Origin: RYN-230 sp963717125
GTDB lineage: Bacteria; Actinomycetota; Actinomycetes; Streptosporangiales; Streptosporangiaceae
DNA length: 64,000 nucleotides
Direction of reading: 5' to 3'
Assembly (NCBI GenBank): GCA_963717125.1
Contig: CAVQVG010000012.1
Location: forward strand, 3,301 to 67,300
This document shows, piece after piece, positions 1 through 8,815 of the stretch. A program made the translations under genes and the position numbers. How positions within the stretch are numbered: the first letter of the stretch is position 1; each line of letters begins with the position of its first letter. The notes under the pieces are model-generated. The model worked only from the letters and a program-made list of their open reading frames with translations, searched no databases and was not told where the DNA came from.

Positions 1-719
1 ACGCCAAGCCGAATGGGACCGGCTGGGTGCTCAACGGGACCAAGATGTGGATCACCAACGGGTCGGTCGCCGACGTCGCCGTGGTGTGGGCGCGGACCCC
101 GGACGGCATCCGCGGCTTCCTGGTGCCCAAGGGCGCCCGGGGCTTCACCGCCCGGTCCATCCACAAGAAGCTGTCGCTGCGCGCCTCGATCACGTCCGAG
201 CTGCACTTCGACGACGTCAAGCTGCCCGCCGACGCGATGCTGCCCGGGGTGTCCGGGCTGAAGGGCCCGCTGTCCTGCCTGTCCGAGGCGCGGTACGGCA
301 TCTCCTGGGGCGTCACCGGGGCCGCCCGGTCCTGCCTGGAGGCGGCCACCGGGTACGCCCGCACCCGGGAGCAGTTCGGCAAGCCGATCGGCAGCTTCCA
401 GCTCACCCAGGGCAAGCTGGCCTGGATGCTGGCCGACCTGTGCCGCGCCCAACTGCTCGCGCTGCACCTGGGCCGGCTCAAGGAAGCCGGGGAGATCACC
501 CCGGAGCAGGTCAGCCTGGCCAAGATGAGCAACGTGCGGGCGGCCCTCGACATCGCCCGGCAGGCGCGGACCATCCTCGGCGCCAACGGGATCACCCTCG
601 AGTACCCGGTGATCCGGCACGCGGCCAACCTGGAGTCGGTGCTGACCTACGAGGGCACCGAGGAGATCCACACGCTGGCCCTCGGCCACGCCCTCACCGG
701 CATCCCCGCCTACCGCTGA
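1..719 (+). CDS. Acyl-CoA dehydrogenase, glutaryl-CoA dehydrogenase-like (5' end missing)
   Basis: The reading frame is already open at the window edge (first full codon at base 3), so this is the C-terminal ~238 residues of a protein of about 390. It oxidises an acyl-CoA with FAD. The motifs LNGTKMWITNG, LSLRASITSEL, EARYGISWG, REQFGKPIGSFQLTQGKLA and LGANGITLEYPVIRH, and the late YEGTEEIHTL block carrying the catalytic-Glu region, follow the glutaryl-CoA dehydrogenase subfamily, which decarboxylates glutaryl-CoA to crotonyl-CoA in lysine/tryptophan breakdown. The Arg in the SLRAS segment is typical of that branch. The substrate is inferred from similarity; another acyl-CoA is possible. A strong hairpin follows the stop codon. 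Confidence 0.9.
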   Translation, partial: AKPNGTGWVLNGTKMWITNGSVADVAVVWARTPDGIRGFLVPKGARGFTARSIHKKLSLRASITSELHFDDVKLPADAMLPGVSGLKGPLSCLSEARYGISWGVTGAARSCLEAATGYARTREQFGKPIGSFQLTQGKLAWMLADLCRAQLLALHLGRLKEAGEITPEQVSLAKMSNVRAALDIARQARTILGANGITLEYPVIRHAANLESVLTYEGTEEIHTLALGHALTGIPAYR

Positions 720-755
720 CCGTCCGCACCAGCGAGCCTTCGCATATATAACGCC

Positions 756-789
756 CCGCCCCACCAGCCGGTTTCGGCTGGTGGGGCGG
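756..789. terminator. Bidirectional hairpin terminator
   Basis: A perfect 15-bp stem (756-770 pairing with 775-789) with a 4-base GTTT loop lies between the converging stop codons at 719 and 863. A short T run follows on the + strand. It can serve the acyl-CoA dehydrogenase and the minus-strand ThDP enzyme. Confidence 0.85.
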
Positions 790-862
790 TTTGCGCGTGG
801 GTCAGCGGCCGACGCGATACCGGATGTGCGTGGCGTGCGGTGAGGCCGTGACCGGCCCGTGG

Positions 863-3241
863 TCAGCTGAAAGATAGTGCCGCCAGCGCGGCGTTGACGA
901 TGGAGCCGGGGTCCAGGTCGTGCGCCCGGTACAGGTCGGCGACCGCGCCGGACTGGCCGAAGCTGTCCACGCCGAGGCTGACCGCGGGCACCCCGAGCGC
1001 CGACCCGAGCCAGCTCAGCGTGTGCGAGGCGGCGTCGTGCACGGTGACGATCGGCGCCCGGTCCGGGAACGCGGTGCGCAGCGCGCCCGGGATGGACGGC
1101 GCGGTCGCGGTGCGCACGCCCTGGCGCAGCGTCCGCTGCCAGGCCCGGTACAGCCGGTCCGCCGAGGTGACGTTGACCACGCTGGCCGCGATGCCTTCGT
1201 CGCTCAGTTCGGCCGCGGCCGCCAGCACCTCGGGCAGCACCGCGCCGCAACCCGCGAGCTGCACCCGGGGCGCGCTCTCCGCCAGGTCGGCCGCCTCGAC
1301 CAGCCGGTACGCGCCGGCCAGCACCTGTCTGCGCAGCACGGCGTCGCCCAGCCGCTGCCGCGCCGCGGCGAACGGCTGCTGATCGATGCCGCGGGTGGTC
1401 AGCCGGAAGTAATAGGACCCGTCCTCCATCACCGCCGCCCCCGGCGCCGCCGCGTTGGCCGCCGCGATGGCCTGCAGCGCGCCGCACATCAGCCAGTCCA
1501 GCGCCACCGCGTAGGCCGGCTCGATGAACGTGACCCCGGGCAGTTCCAGGCCGACCGACGCGGTGATCGTGGACTGGTGCGCGCCGCCCTCCGGCGCCAG
1601 CGTGACCCCGGACGGGGTGCCGGCCACGATGAACCGTGCGCCCGAGTACACCGAGTAGATGAACGCGTCCAGGCCGCGCAGCACGAACGGGTCGTACACC
1701 GTGCCCACCGGCAGCAGCGGCTGGTCCGACAGGTCCCAGGCCAGCCCGAGCTGCCCGAGCAGCAGGAACAGGTTCATCTCGCTGATGCCCAGCTCGATGT
1801 GCTGCCCCTCCGGCCCCTCCGCCCACTTGAGTACCGGATCCTCGCTCCACGCCCGCCGCGCGGCCGGGCTGAACACCCCCACCCGGTTGATGAATCCGGC
1901 CAGGTTGGTCGAGGTGGCCACGTCGGGCGCCGCCGTGACCAGGTAGGGCGCCACGCTCTCCCGCCGGGAAAGATCAACCAGAATTCTGCCGAACGCTTCC
2001 TGGGTGGCCAGTGTCCGGCTGGCCCGGATCCCGGTGGCATCGGGGATGCTCAACGCGGGCGCAGGCGCCCGCGGCGGCTTGGCCAGGTGCTCACGCCGGG
2101 CCGCCGTCCACTGGCCGGCCAGGGTCATCGGGTCGAACCGGTCCCACTCGGTCGGCCGGCTCAGCCCGGTCCGTTCCCGCAGTTCATCGATCTGCTCGGC
2201 GGACAGCAGCGCGGAATGGTTGCGCGGGTTGCCGGCGATCGGCAGCCCCCAGCCCTTGACCGTGTAGACGAAGACCACGCTGGGCCGGTCCTTGTCCGCG
2301 TCGCACTGCGCGAAACTGTCGAGCAGCGAGCCCAGGTCGTGCCCGGCCAGGTCCGTGACCAGGGTGGCCAGCTCCTGATCCGGGATGTCCGCGCAGAACT
2401 GGCTTACTTCCGCGGGCGCCCCGTCCAGGAACCGGGCCCGCAACTCCGCCGGTGCCAGGCCGAACAGCGACTGGTAGTGCTCGTTAGGCATCGCGTCGAT
2501 CCAGTCGCGGAGCTGGCCGCCGCCGGGGCGGGCGAACGCCGCGCGCAGCCGCTGGCCGTACTTGGCCTCGACCACGTGCCAGCCGGCCGCGGTGAACTGC
2601 TGCTCCCACTGGGCGATGCGCACCCCGGGCACCACCCGGTCCAGCGACTGCCGGTTCACGTTGACGATCCACATGACCGAGCCCAGCCCGTCGGTGGCCG
2701 GGTCCGCGACCGCCTCCCAGATGTTGCCCTCGTCCAGTTCGGCGTCGCCGATCAGCGCGACGAACCTGCTCCGCGGGCGCGGGCCGAAGTGAGCATCCAC
2801 GTACCGCCGGGCCGCCGCGGCGAACAGCGGCGCCGCCGCGCCGAGCCCGACCGAGCCGGTGGAGAAGTCGGGCCGGTCCGGGTCCTTCGTCCGGCTCGGG
2901 TATGCCTGCAGCCCGCCGAACGCGCGCAGCGTGGTCAGGTAGCCGCGGTCCAGGTTGCCGAGCAGGTACTGGACCGCGTGATAGACCGGCGAGGCATGCG
3001 GCTTCACGCTCACCTTGTCCGGCGCGTCCAGGAAGCTGAAGTACAGCGCCGTCATCGCGCTGACCAGGCTGGCGCTGGACGCCTGGTGGCCGCCGACCTT
3101 GACGCCGTCGCCGGTGTCCCGCTCGTGGTTGGCGGCGTCCACGATGCGGGTGGCCAGCCAGAGCACCCGCCGCTGGATCTCTTCGAGCACGGCCAGATCG
3201 GCCTGGGCCGCGGCGCTGCGGCCCGTGCTGGTCACGGTCAT
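863..3241 (-). CDS. ThDP-dependent pyruvate dehydrogenase E1 / transketolase-like enzyme
   Basis: Predicted 792 residues. The N-terminal half carries the thiamine-diphosphate signature GDAELDEGNIWEA followed about 30 residues later by NVNRQSLDRV, which is closer to homodimeric pyruvate dehydrogenase E1 (AceE: GDGEMDE...NCNLQRLDG) than to classical transketolase. The middle holds a pyrimidine-binding domain (ELGISEMNLF, the activating Glu) and the end a transketolase C-terminal-type domain. It is shorter than AceE (about 890). The ATG at 3241 is chosen because GGGGGA sits just upstream and the longer frame to 3340 would run into the divergent gene at 3309. No lipoyl E2 or E3 gene lies nearby, so membership in a dehydrogenase complex is not shown. 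Likely substrates are a 2-oxoacid or a ketose phosphate. Confidence 0.8.
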   Translation of the reverse strand: MTVTSTGRSAAAQADLAVLEEIQRRVLWLATRIVDAANHERDTGDGVKVGGHQASSASLVSAMTALYFSFLDAPDKVSVKPHASPVYHAVQYLLGNLDRGYLTTLRAFGGLQAYPSRTKDPDRPDFSTGSVGLGAAAPLFAAAARRYVDAHFGPRPRSRFVALIGDAELDEGNIWEAVADPATDGLGSVMWIVNVNRQSLDRVVPGVRIAQWEQQFTAAGWHVVEAKYGQRLRAAFARPGGGQLRDWIDAMPNEHYQSLFGLAPAELRARFLDGAPAEVSQFCADIPDQELATLVTDLAGHDLGSLLDSFAQCDADKDRPSVVFVYTVKGWGLPIAGNPRNHSALLSAEQIDELRERTGLSRPTEWDRFDPMTLAGQWTAARREHLAKPPRAPAPALSIPDATGIRASRTLATQEAFGRILVDLSRRESVAPYLVTAAPDVATSTNLAGFINRVGVFSPAARRAWSEDPVLKWAEGPEGQHIELGISEMNLFLLLGQLGLAWDLSDQPLLPVGTVYDPFVLRGLDAFIYSVYSGARFIVAGTPSGVTLAPEGGAHQSTITASVGLELPGVTFIEPAYAVALDWLMCGALQAIAAANAAAPGAAVMEDGSYYFRLTTRGIDQQPFAAARQRLGDAVLRRQVLAGAYRLVEAADLAESAPRVQLAGCGAVLPEVLAAAAELSDEGIAASVVNVTSADRLYRAWQRTLRQGVRTATAPSIPGALRTAFPDRAPIVTVHDAASHTLSWLGSALGVPAVSLGVDSFGQSGAVADLYRAHDLDPGSIVNAALAALSFS

Positions 3242-3308
3242 CGTCCCCCAGCATCGCATCCGCGACCGCCGGGTCACCAGCGCGGGCTGGTTCTGCGACG
3301 ATAGACCC

Positions 3309-3605
3309 GTGATCGATTCGTCCGAGGTGCGTAATGACACCGCCGGGTCCCGGTTCGTCTCCGGGCCGCCCGGCCACGAAGCCGAGCTGCTCTACCGGGT
3401 GCGCAACGGCCGGCTGATCCTCGTGCACACCGAGGTGCCCATGGAGCTGGAGGGACACGGGATCGGCGGGAAGCTGATCACCGCGGCGGTGGACTACGCG
3501 GCGCAGCACGGCCTGGTCCTCGTGCCGTCCTGCCCGTTCGCGCAGTCCTGGCTGGACCGCCACCCCGACATCGCGGCCCGGGTCCAGCTCGACGAGGTCA
3601 GGTAA
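3309..3605 (+). CDS. Small GNAT-family N-acetyltransferase (YjdJ/Acetyltransf_CG type)
   Basis: A 98-residue protein starting at GTG. It has the compact form of the GCN5-related family: a central VHTEVPMELEGHGIGGKLI block, which is the acetyl-CoA pyrophosphate-binding loop (Q/R-x-x-G-x-G/A equivalent), and a C-terminal VPSCPFAQSWLDRHPD motif typical of this short subgroup. Substrates of the subgroup are generally unknown. It is divergent from the ThDP enzyme and 11 nt upstream of the channel-like gene, so the two may be co-transcribed. Family assignment is firm; function is not. Confidence 0.85.
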   Translation: MIDSSEVRNDTAGSRFVSGPPGHEAELLYRVRNGRLILVHTEVPMELEGHGIGGKLITAAVDYAAQHGLVLVPSCPFAQSWLDRHPDIAARVQLDEVR

Positions 3606-3616
3606 GCGGTCCGGCC

Positions 3617-4993
3617 ATGACTGTCCCGCTGGCCGCCCGCTACGTGTTCTTCGCCATTGGCCTGTTCCTGGTGGTCATCGACGGGATCAGCGTCGTCGGC
3701 ACGCTGATCGTGCCCCGGCCGGCCGGGGGGCGGCTGATGGTGTGGGTGGACCGGGGCGTGCATGCCTTGTTCGAAGTGGTCACCAGGCCGATCGGCGACT
3801 TCCGGCGGCGGGACCGGACGCGGGCCACGGAAGCGGCCGTGCTGCTGGTCTGCCAGTTGCTGGTCTGGCTGGGGGTCGCCTACCTCGGCTTCACGTTCAT
3901 GCTGTGGCCGTTCGTGCCGGGTGGCTTCACCGAAGCCCTGGATACCGCCGGCCCGGCGCTGTGGTTCATCGGCGACTCCAGCGTGCACGGCTGGGGTGAA
4001 CGGCTGATCCAGTACTCCGCCGCGTTCTTCGGGCTGGTCACGGTCACCTTGCAGATCGCCTACCTGCCCACGCTGTACTCGGCGTTCAACCGCCGGGAGA
4101 CCGACATCGCCCTGCTGAACGCCCGTGCGGGCGTGCCGTCCTGGGGCCCGGAACTGCTGGCCCGGACGCACTACGCGCTGGGCTCCGGGCAGTCCACCAT
4201 CGGCACCCTGCCCGACCTCTACGAGCAGTGGGAGCGCTGGGCCGCCGACATCGCGGAGAGCCACACCACCTACCCGCCGCTGGTCCGGTTCCGCTCGCCC
4301 CGGCCGCTGTCCTCCTGGGTGACCGCGCTGCTCTCGGTGCTCGATTCGGCCGCGATGTACCTGGCGCTGTCCCCGGAGGCGGCGCCGACCGTGCCGGCCC
4401 GGCTGTGCCTGCGCAGCGGCTTCCAGTGCTTCGGCGACATCGCTCGCGGGCTGGGCGCGGACGTACCGCTAGAGCCCGACGCATCGATGGGCATCAGCCT
4501 GACCTACGACGACTTTCTCAAGGGCATCGCTCACCTCCGCAAGGTCAACTTCCCCATCGAGCGGGATCCGGCCGACGCGTGGCCCGACTTCCTGGGCTGG
4601 CGGGTCAACTACGAGCAGGCCGCGTACGTGGTGGCCCGGGCCGTCGATGCCGTCCCTGCCCTCTGGTCCGGCCCGCGCCGCCACCCGATCGAGCAGATGG
4701 CGCCGTTCCGGCCGCTCCCGGGCCGGCCGGGCGGATACCACCCGCCCAAAGGCCGGCTGGGCCGCGGTCGCCCCGGGCGGAACCACCGTTCCGCGGAGCC
4801 CAGGCCAGCCGAGCAGCCAGCCAAGGAGCATCCGGCCAAGGAGCACCCAGCCAAGGTCCACGAGTCCCAAGATCACGCGGCCAAGGACCACGCCGCCAAG
4901 GACCACGTGGCCAAGGAGCACCCGGCCAAGGAGCATCCGCACCAGGACGCGGCCCAGCCGGGCCAACCGTCCGCGGAGAAACCACCTAGCTGA
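3617..4993 (+). CDS. Channel-like membrane protein with AK-x-HP repeat tail
   Basis: 458 residues. Hydrophobic segments lie at about 5-30, 72-100 and 130-155. Between the last two is a pore-loop-like stretch (FTEALDTAGPALWFIGDSS) followed by a helix ending in LPTLYSAFNRRE. This arrangement resembles two-TM potassium-channel family proteins of actinomycetes, but the TxGYG selectivity filter is absent. A cytosolic domain of about 200 residues follows. The last ~80 residues are a hydrophilic tail of about ten near-repeats of the five-residue unit AKEHP/AKDHA, rich in Lys and His, encoded by a 15-bp degenerate tandem repeat (about 4800-4950). Ion transport is an inference; the tail may bind metal or nucleic acid or be a spacer. 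Confidence 0.7.
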   Translation: MTVPLAARYVFFAIGLFLVVIDGISVVGTLIVPRPAGGRLMVWVDRGVHALFEVVTRPIGDFRRRDRTRATEAAVLLVCQLLVWLGVAYLGFTFMLWPFVPGGFTEALDTAGPALWFIGDSSVHGWGERLIQYSAAFFGLVTVTLQIAYLPTLYSAFNRRETDIALLNARAGVPSWGPELLARTHYALGSGQSTIGTLPDLYEQWERWAADIAESHTTYPPLVRFRSPRPLSSWVTALLSVLDSAAMYLALSPEAAPTVPARLCLRSGFQCFGDIARGLGADVPLEPDASMGISLTYDDFLKGIAHLRKVNFPIERDPADAWPDFLGWRVNYEQAAYVVARAVDAVPALWSGPRRHPIEQMAPFRPLPGRPGGYHPPKGRLGRGRPGRNHRSAEPRPAEQPAKEHPAKEHPAKVHESQDHAAKDHAAKDHVAKEHPAKEHPHQDAAQPGQPSAEKPPS

Positions 4994-5022
4994 GCGCCGC
5001 CAGCCCGCACATACTGGGCAGC

Positions 5023-6872
5023 GTGCCTCCTGGTGGTCTCCCCGGCGTGCCGCCGCAGGGCGGTTACGTGGCCAAGCAATGCCCGGTCCGGGCCCAGTGG
5101 GATGTGGTCCGGCCGGCCGAGCCCCGGCCCGACTCACCGGTCCTGGAGCGCCGGTTCGCCCGGGGCCGCCAATTCGAGCAGCAGGTCGTCGCCCGGCTGG
5201 TCGAACTGCACCCCGCCGCGCTGATCATCGCGCCGGGCGACCGGACGGCCCGGGAGGCAGCCACGGTGGCCGCGATGCGGTCGGCCGTCCCGCTGATTCT
5301 GGGCGGCCGCCTGCCGGCCGACCTGGTGGGCCGGCGAGTCGGCGAACCGGACCTGCTGATACCGGCGGACGGCCAGGCCGGCTACCGGGCGGTGGACGTC
5401 AAGCACCACCGCTGCCTGGACGCCGATCCGGGCCTGCCGCCCGCCCGCTGCTCGCCGCTGCACCGGCCCGGCTGGGCCGCGGCGCAGCCCATGCCAGGCT
5501 CGGCGGCCCGCAACCGCCGCGCGGACCTGCTTCAGCTGGCGCACTACCAACGCATGCTGGAAGCCGCCGGGATGGCGGCCGGTGACGGCCGCTTCGGCGG
5601 CATCATCGGTGTCGACGGCGTCGTCACCTGGTACGACCTGGACGCATCGCCCGGTGCCCAGGAACGGCGCTCGGTCATGCAGGTCTACGACGCCGAGTTC
5701 CAGTTCCGGCTCCAGGTGCTCGCGGCCGCCGCCGGGCACCTGGCCAACCCGGACCACCCGCTGCTGGTGGAGCCGGCCCGGATCGGCGAATGCCCGGAAT
5801 GCCCCTGGTGGTCGTGGTGCGGCCCGCGGCTCCAGGCCGGGCCGGGCGACGTCAGCCTGCTGCCCCGGGTCGGCTGGCGGGCCCGGCGGGTACACCGGGA
5901 TCACGGCGTCACCAACCGGGCCGAACTGGCCGCGCTGGATCACCGCACCGCCACCCTGGTCGCGGCCGGGGTCGACCTGCGGCCCATCACCGCGGCCCTG
6001 GGCACCCGGCCGGATGACACGCCGATCACCGCCGTGCTCGGCGCCCGGAAACGGGCACAGCTCGCCCGGCTGACCGCGGCCGGAATCCAGACCCTGCAGG
6101 ACGCGAGGGCGTTGGGAAAGGAAACGGCCGCCTATTCGGACCGGCCGATGCGCGACCTGCCCGAGCAGATCGACCTGGCCCGGGCCGCCCTCGGCGGCCG
6201 GCGGCCTACCGGCGCCGGGGCGTCAGCCGGGTCGGGGTGCCGCGCGGCGACGTTGAGGTGGACATCGACCTGGAGAACGTGGAAGACGGGGTGTACCTGT
6301 GGGGCACGCTGGTCACCATCCGGTCCCCGGGCTGGACCGGCGGGGCCGCTGGGTACCGGGCGTTCTGCCGGTGGGCGCCGATCACGGCGGAGGTGGAGGC
6401 CGGCCTGTTCGCCGAATTCTGGGCGTGGCTGGCCGGGCTGCGCCAGGCGGCCGCCGCGGCCGGCCGGACGTTCCGCGCCTACTGCTACAACGCCGCCGCC
6501 GAGGGCGGTGCGCTGCGCCGCCTGGCCGCCACCGTCGGCCTGACCGACGAGGTCGCCGCGTTCATCAGTAGCGCGCAATGGGTGGATCTGCTGCGCGTGT
6601 TCGACACGCAGCTGATCACCGGGTCCGGCACCGGGCTCAAAGCCGTGGCTGGGCTGTGCGGCTTCACCTGGGCCGTCGAGGATCCCGGCGGCGGCGAGTC
6701 GATGCTGCGCTACGACCAGGCCGTCGGCGCGACCGATCCGGCCGCCGCGCAGGCCGCCCGCGACTGGCTGCTGGCCTACAACCGCGACGACGTGGCAGCC
6801 ACCCGCGCCCTCCGCGACTGGCTAGACCAGACAGCGGCTAGCTGCCCAGCGATCGAGTCCCTCGGCTCCTGA
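5023..6872 (+). pseudogene. RecB-like nuclease of the TM0106 family, frameshifted
   Basis: Two frames together make one protein of about 615 residues. From GTG 5023 to about 6198: a Cys-containing start (AKQCPVRAQ), a PD-(D/E)XK RecB-like core (GEPDLL, YRAVDVKHHR, QLAHYQRML) and a four-Cys cluster (ECPECPWWSWC) as in Fe-S RecB-like nucleases. From about 6200 to 6872 another frame continues with DVEVDIDLENVEDGVYLWG and an RNase H-like 3'-5' exonuclease domain (AYCYNAAAEGGALRRL, YNRDDVAATRALRDWL). A one-base deletion at about 6195-6203, inside GGCGGCCGGCGGCC, would explain the break. As read, the first part terminates in unrelated residues at 6543. Either a sequencing indel or a recent inactivation; the rest shows no decay, favouring the former. 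Confidence 0.75.
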
Positions 6873-7053
6873 CCGGCATCCAAATTCGCCCTGTTTTATC
6901 CACAAGACCCGCCTTACCGCGAGTCCTGTCCACAGGACCGTCCGCCTTGCTGGCGGATCCCGAACCCCTTGGGACACGATCAGCAGCGGTAGCCCGCCTC
7001 GGGCGACCAGGAAACCGACGCTACCCCGGCAAAGCCAAGGGAGGCCCGCTCTG
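6873..7053. other. Non-coding stretch before a small membrane gene
   Basis: 180 bases without a convincing frame. It is less GC-rich at its start (CGCCCTGTTTTATCCACAAG) and ends in AAGGGAGG, the ribosome-binding site of the next gene. No hairpin of note was seen. Confidence 0.5.
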
Positions 7054-7284
7054 ATGCTGCGAGGACGCCGCGCTGGTCAGCGGTTACGGTCGTCCGGGTT
7101 GGCCGGGCTCATCCTGGCCATCCCGCTGCTGGCCGGTACCCCCGGTCTTATTGTCGCGAGCACCGTTGCCACGCTCGTCTTGGGTGGGTTCGCGCTGGTT
7201 ATCTGCCCGGCGATCTGGTCCCGGAACGAACGACGGCGCGAAGACGCCAAGGATGTCCTGCGGATCTTCCGGAGGGATCGTTGA
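7054..7284 (+). CDS. Small two-helix membrane protein, unknown function
   Basis: 76 residues with a good ribosome-binding site (GGGAGG about 12 nt upstream of ATG). A basic N-terminus (RGRRAGQRLR) is followed by two hydrophobic stretches (about 17-32 and 33-54) and a charged C-terminus (RNERRREDAKDVLRIFRRDR). The positive-inside pattern suggests both ends are cytosolic. No family is recognised. It lies just before the tRNA gene and could be an artefact of GC-rich sequence, but its composition is clearly protein-like. Confidence 0.5.
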   Translation: MLRGRRAGQRLRSSGLAGLILAIPLLAGTPGLIVASTVATLVLGGFALVICPAIWSRNERRREDAKDVLRIFRRDR

Positions 7285-7384
7285 TCGCTCGGGCACGTGA
7301 CCCGGTCGCCGGGCAGCCGCTCGGCATCAGGCCCTGGAAGTCGGTACGCTTCGGGCGACGGCGCTCATCGACGATGAGCGCTGC

Positions 7385-7459
7385 GGGGCGTTAGCTCAAT
7401 GGCAGAGCAGCGGACTTTTAATCCGTCGGTTCAGGGTTCGAGCCCCTGGCGCCCCACCA
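7385..7459 (+). tRNA. tRNA-Lys (anticodon UUU)
   Basis: A full cloverleaf can be drawn: acceptor 7385-7391 with 7449-7455, anticodon stem 7410-7414 with 7422-7426, loop CTTTTAA with TTT at 7417-7419, T stem 7432-7436 with 7444-7448 and loop TTCGAGC. The discriminator is A7456 and the CCA end (7457-7459) is encoded. Confidence 0.97.
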
Positions 7460-7523
7460 GCCCCACCAGTTGCCTGCATTGCTTCGCCTGATGCTTGACA
7501 GTTGCCTCGGACGAGGCAGATGC

Positions 7524-7877
7524 TCACGCGCGCTTGCGCTCCTCAGAGGCGGCTGCGCGAGCGGGGTAGCGGAGCCTGGTGCGGCCGCGCTTGATGTCCA
7601 GGCTGAAGTCCAGTCCCAGCACATCAGCCAGCCGGGCGAGCGTGGCCACAGACGGCTCGTGCGCGCCGGCCTCCAAGCGGGCGACGTGCGGCTGGCGCAT
7701 GCCCAGCATCCGGGCCAGGGCGGCCTGGGTCATGCCGTGGTCGGTGCGGTAGCGGATGACTTTGATAGCCACGTCGGTGGCGAGCTGGGTGCGCTCGATC
7801 TCGCGCCGGTACTCAGGGTCATCCCGCATGTCCCGCTCGTGGACGTCGGCCTCGGCCCGCAACTCTGACAGCTTCAT
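7524..7877 (-). CDS. XRE-family regulator, HigA-antitoxin-like, orphan
   Basis: 117 residues from ATG 7877 (MKLSELRAEAD). A charged N-terminal helix (residues 1-30, RDDPEYRREIERTQLA) precedes a helix-turn-helix: MTQAALARMLGMRQPHVARLEAGAHEPSVATLARLADVLG. This layout matches HigA-type antitoxins, whose N-terminal part contacts the toxin. No RelE/HigB-like toxin frame lies on either side: downstream is the tRNA, upstream a divergent lipoprotein. So it is a solitary antitoxin-like regulator or simply a transcription factor. A 6-bp inverted repeat lies 33 nt upstream and could be its own operator. The longer frame to 8063 is rejected because it covers the divergent gene start. Confidence 0.8.
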   Translation of the reverse strand: MKLSELRAEADVHERDMRDDPEYRREIERTQLATDVAIKVIRYRTDHGMTQAALARMLGMRQPHVARLEAGAHEPSVATLARLADVLGLDFSLDIKRGRTRLRYPARAAASEERKRA

Positions 7878-7909
7878 CACTGGTACACGACCATCCACAT
7901 GACCCGAGA

Positions 7910-7925
7910 ATACCACGCTTGGTAT
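7910..7925. promoter_or_regulatory. Inverted repeat, candidate operator
   Basis: ATACCA-cgct-TGGTAT (7910-7925) lies in the 94-bp gap between the divergent HigA-like regulator and the lipoprotein gene, 33 nt before the regulator's ATG. HigA-type proteins usually bind such short palindromes in their own promoter. This is position-based inference. Confidence 0.45.
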
Positions 7926-7971
7926 CACGGAGTAGCGCGCGATCGGGAACGCGCTGGGGTAGCGTCGGAAC

Positions 7972-8802
7972 GTGGCGAGAGTGGGCGGCTTAAGCCGTTC
8001 AGCATTGGTGATTGGCGTCGCAGCCGTCATGCTGGGCGCGGCTGGGTGCAGCGGCCCCAGCAAGGCCGCGAGTCACCCGGCGACCGCCAGCGTGACGCCT
8101 GGGGCGCCGGTCACCGAGCAGGTGGCGAATCAGCGGTTCACCGTGCTGCTCAGCGGCACGGCTGTTGCGGAAGCCAAAGCGGCCGGGATCGACTTGCCCG
8201 CGCTGATCAGCCGCGCGCTGGACCGCATCAACGCGCTGCTGCCCGGGCCGAAGACCAGCATCAGCGTGAACTATTACCGCCCGGCTGACCTCATCCCGCA
8301 GACCGGGACGGCTGGCGTCACCGACCGGCTCACCGGGCACATCACCACCGGATTCGGCCGGACACCGCGGTCCAGCATCCGCCGGGCCGTGGCGTTCTGG
8401 ATGCCGCGGACGCTGTCCCATGAGGTCGACCACAGCGTCCGGATCCTCGCCGGGCCCGGCTTCGGGCCGACCCTGCTTGACCAGATCATCTCCGAGGGCA
8501 TCTCGTCGGTGTTCGACGAAGCGGCATTTCCCGGGCAGGCCAATCCCTGGGACAACGCCATCTCACGCAGCCGGGAATGCGCCCTGTGGCACACGGCGCA
8601 GTCCCAGCTCGGCTCCCCCGGCCTCTATGACCTGTGGATGTTCGGCAGCCCCGGCGTGCCGTACTGGACCGGGTTCACCATCGGCTACCACATCGTCAAG
8701 GACTACCGGCAGCACCATCCGCAGGTGAGCTGGGCGGCGCTGACCCGCGCCGACGCAGCCACGATCCTCGATGGCAGTCACTACCAGCCGTGCGTGCGCT
8801 AG
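7972..8802 (+). CDS. Lipoprotein with HEXXH motif, DUF2268-like putative metallopeptidase
   Basis: 276 residues from GTG. A lipoprotein signal (hydrophobic stretch then LGAAGC, Cys about 26) predicts export and lipidation. The body contains SHEVDHSVRIL, an HEXXH zinc-binding motif, and about 30 residues later IISEGISSVFDE, where the Glu could be the third ligand, as in gluzincins and DUF2268 predicted proteases. A Trp/Tyr-rich segment (YWTGFTIGYHIVKDY) near the C-terminus also matches that family pattern. Substrate unknown. It is transcribed alone, divergent from the HigA-like gene. Confidence 0.65.
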   Translation: MARVGGLSRSALVIGVAAVMLGAAGCSGPSKAASHPATASVTPGAPVTEQVANQRFTVLLSGTAVAEAKAAGIDLPALISRALDRINALLPGPKTSISVNYYRPADLIPQTGTAGVTDRLTGHITTGFGRTPRSSIRRAVAFWMPRTLSHEVDHSVRILAGPGFGPTLLDQIISEGISSVFDEAAFPGQANPWDNAISRSRECALWHTAQSQLGSPGLYDLWMFGSPGVPYWTGFTIGYHIVKDYRQHHPQVSWAALTRADAATILDGSHYQPCVR

Positions 8803-8815
8803 ACACCGGCCGTGG

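Noticed and set aside
920..3304. Plus-strand 794-residue open frame opposite the ThDP enzyme
   Set aside because: Arg/Gly/Pro/Ala-rich shadow without domain; the minus frame has full enzyme motifs.
4469..5137. Minus-strand frame reading as LLG/VLG pentapeptide-like repeats (quinolone-resistance type pattern)
   Set aside because: It is the antisense reading of the AK-x-HP repeat tail of the channel-like gene; no start signals or A(D/N)LxX register.
7385..7520. Integration site of a mobile element at tRNA-Lys
   Set aside because: No integrase, no repeat of the tRNA 3' end and no change of composition next to it.
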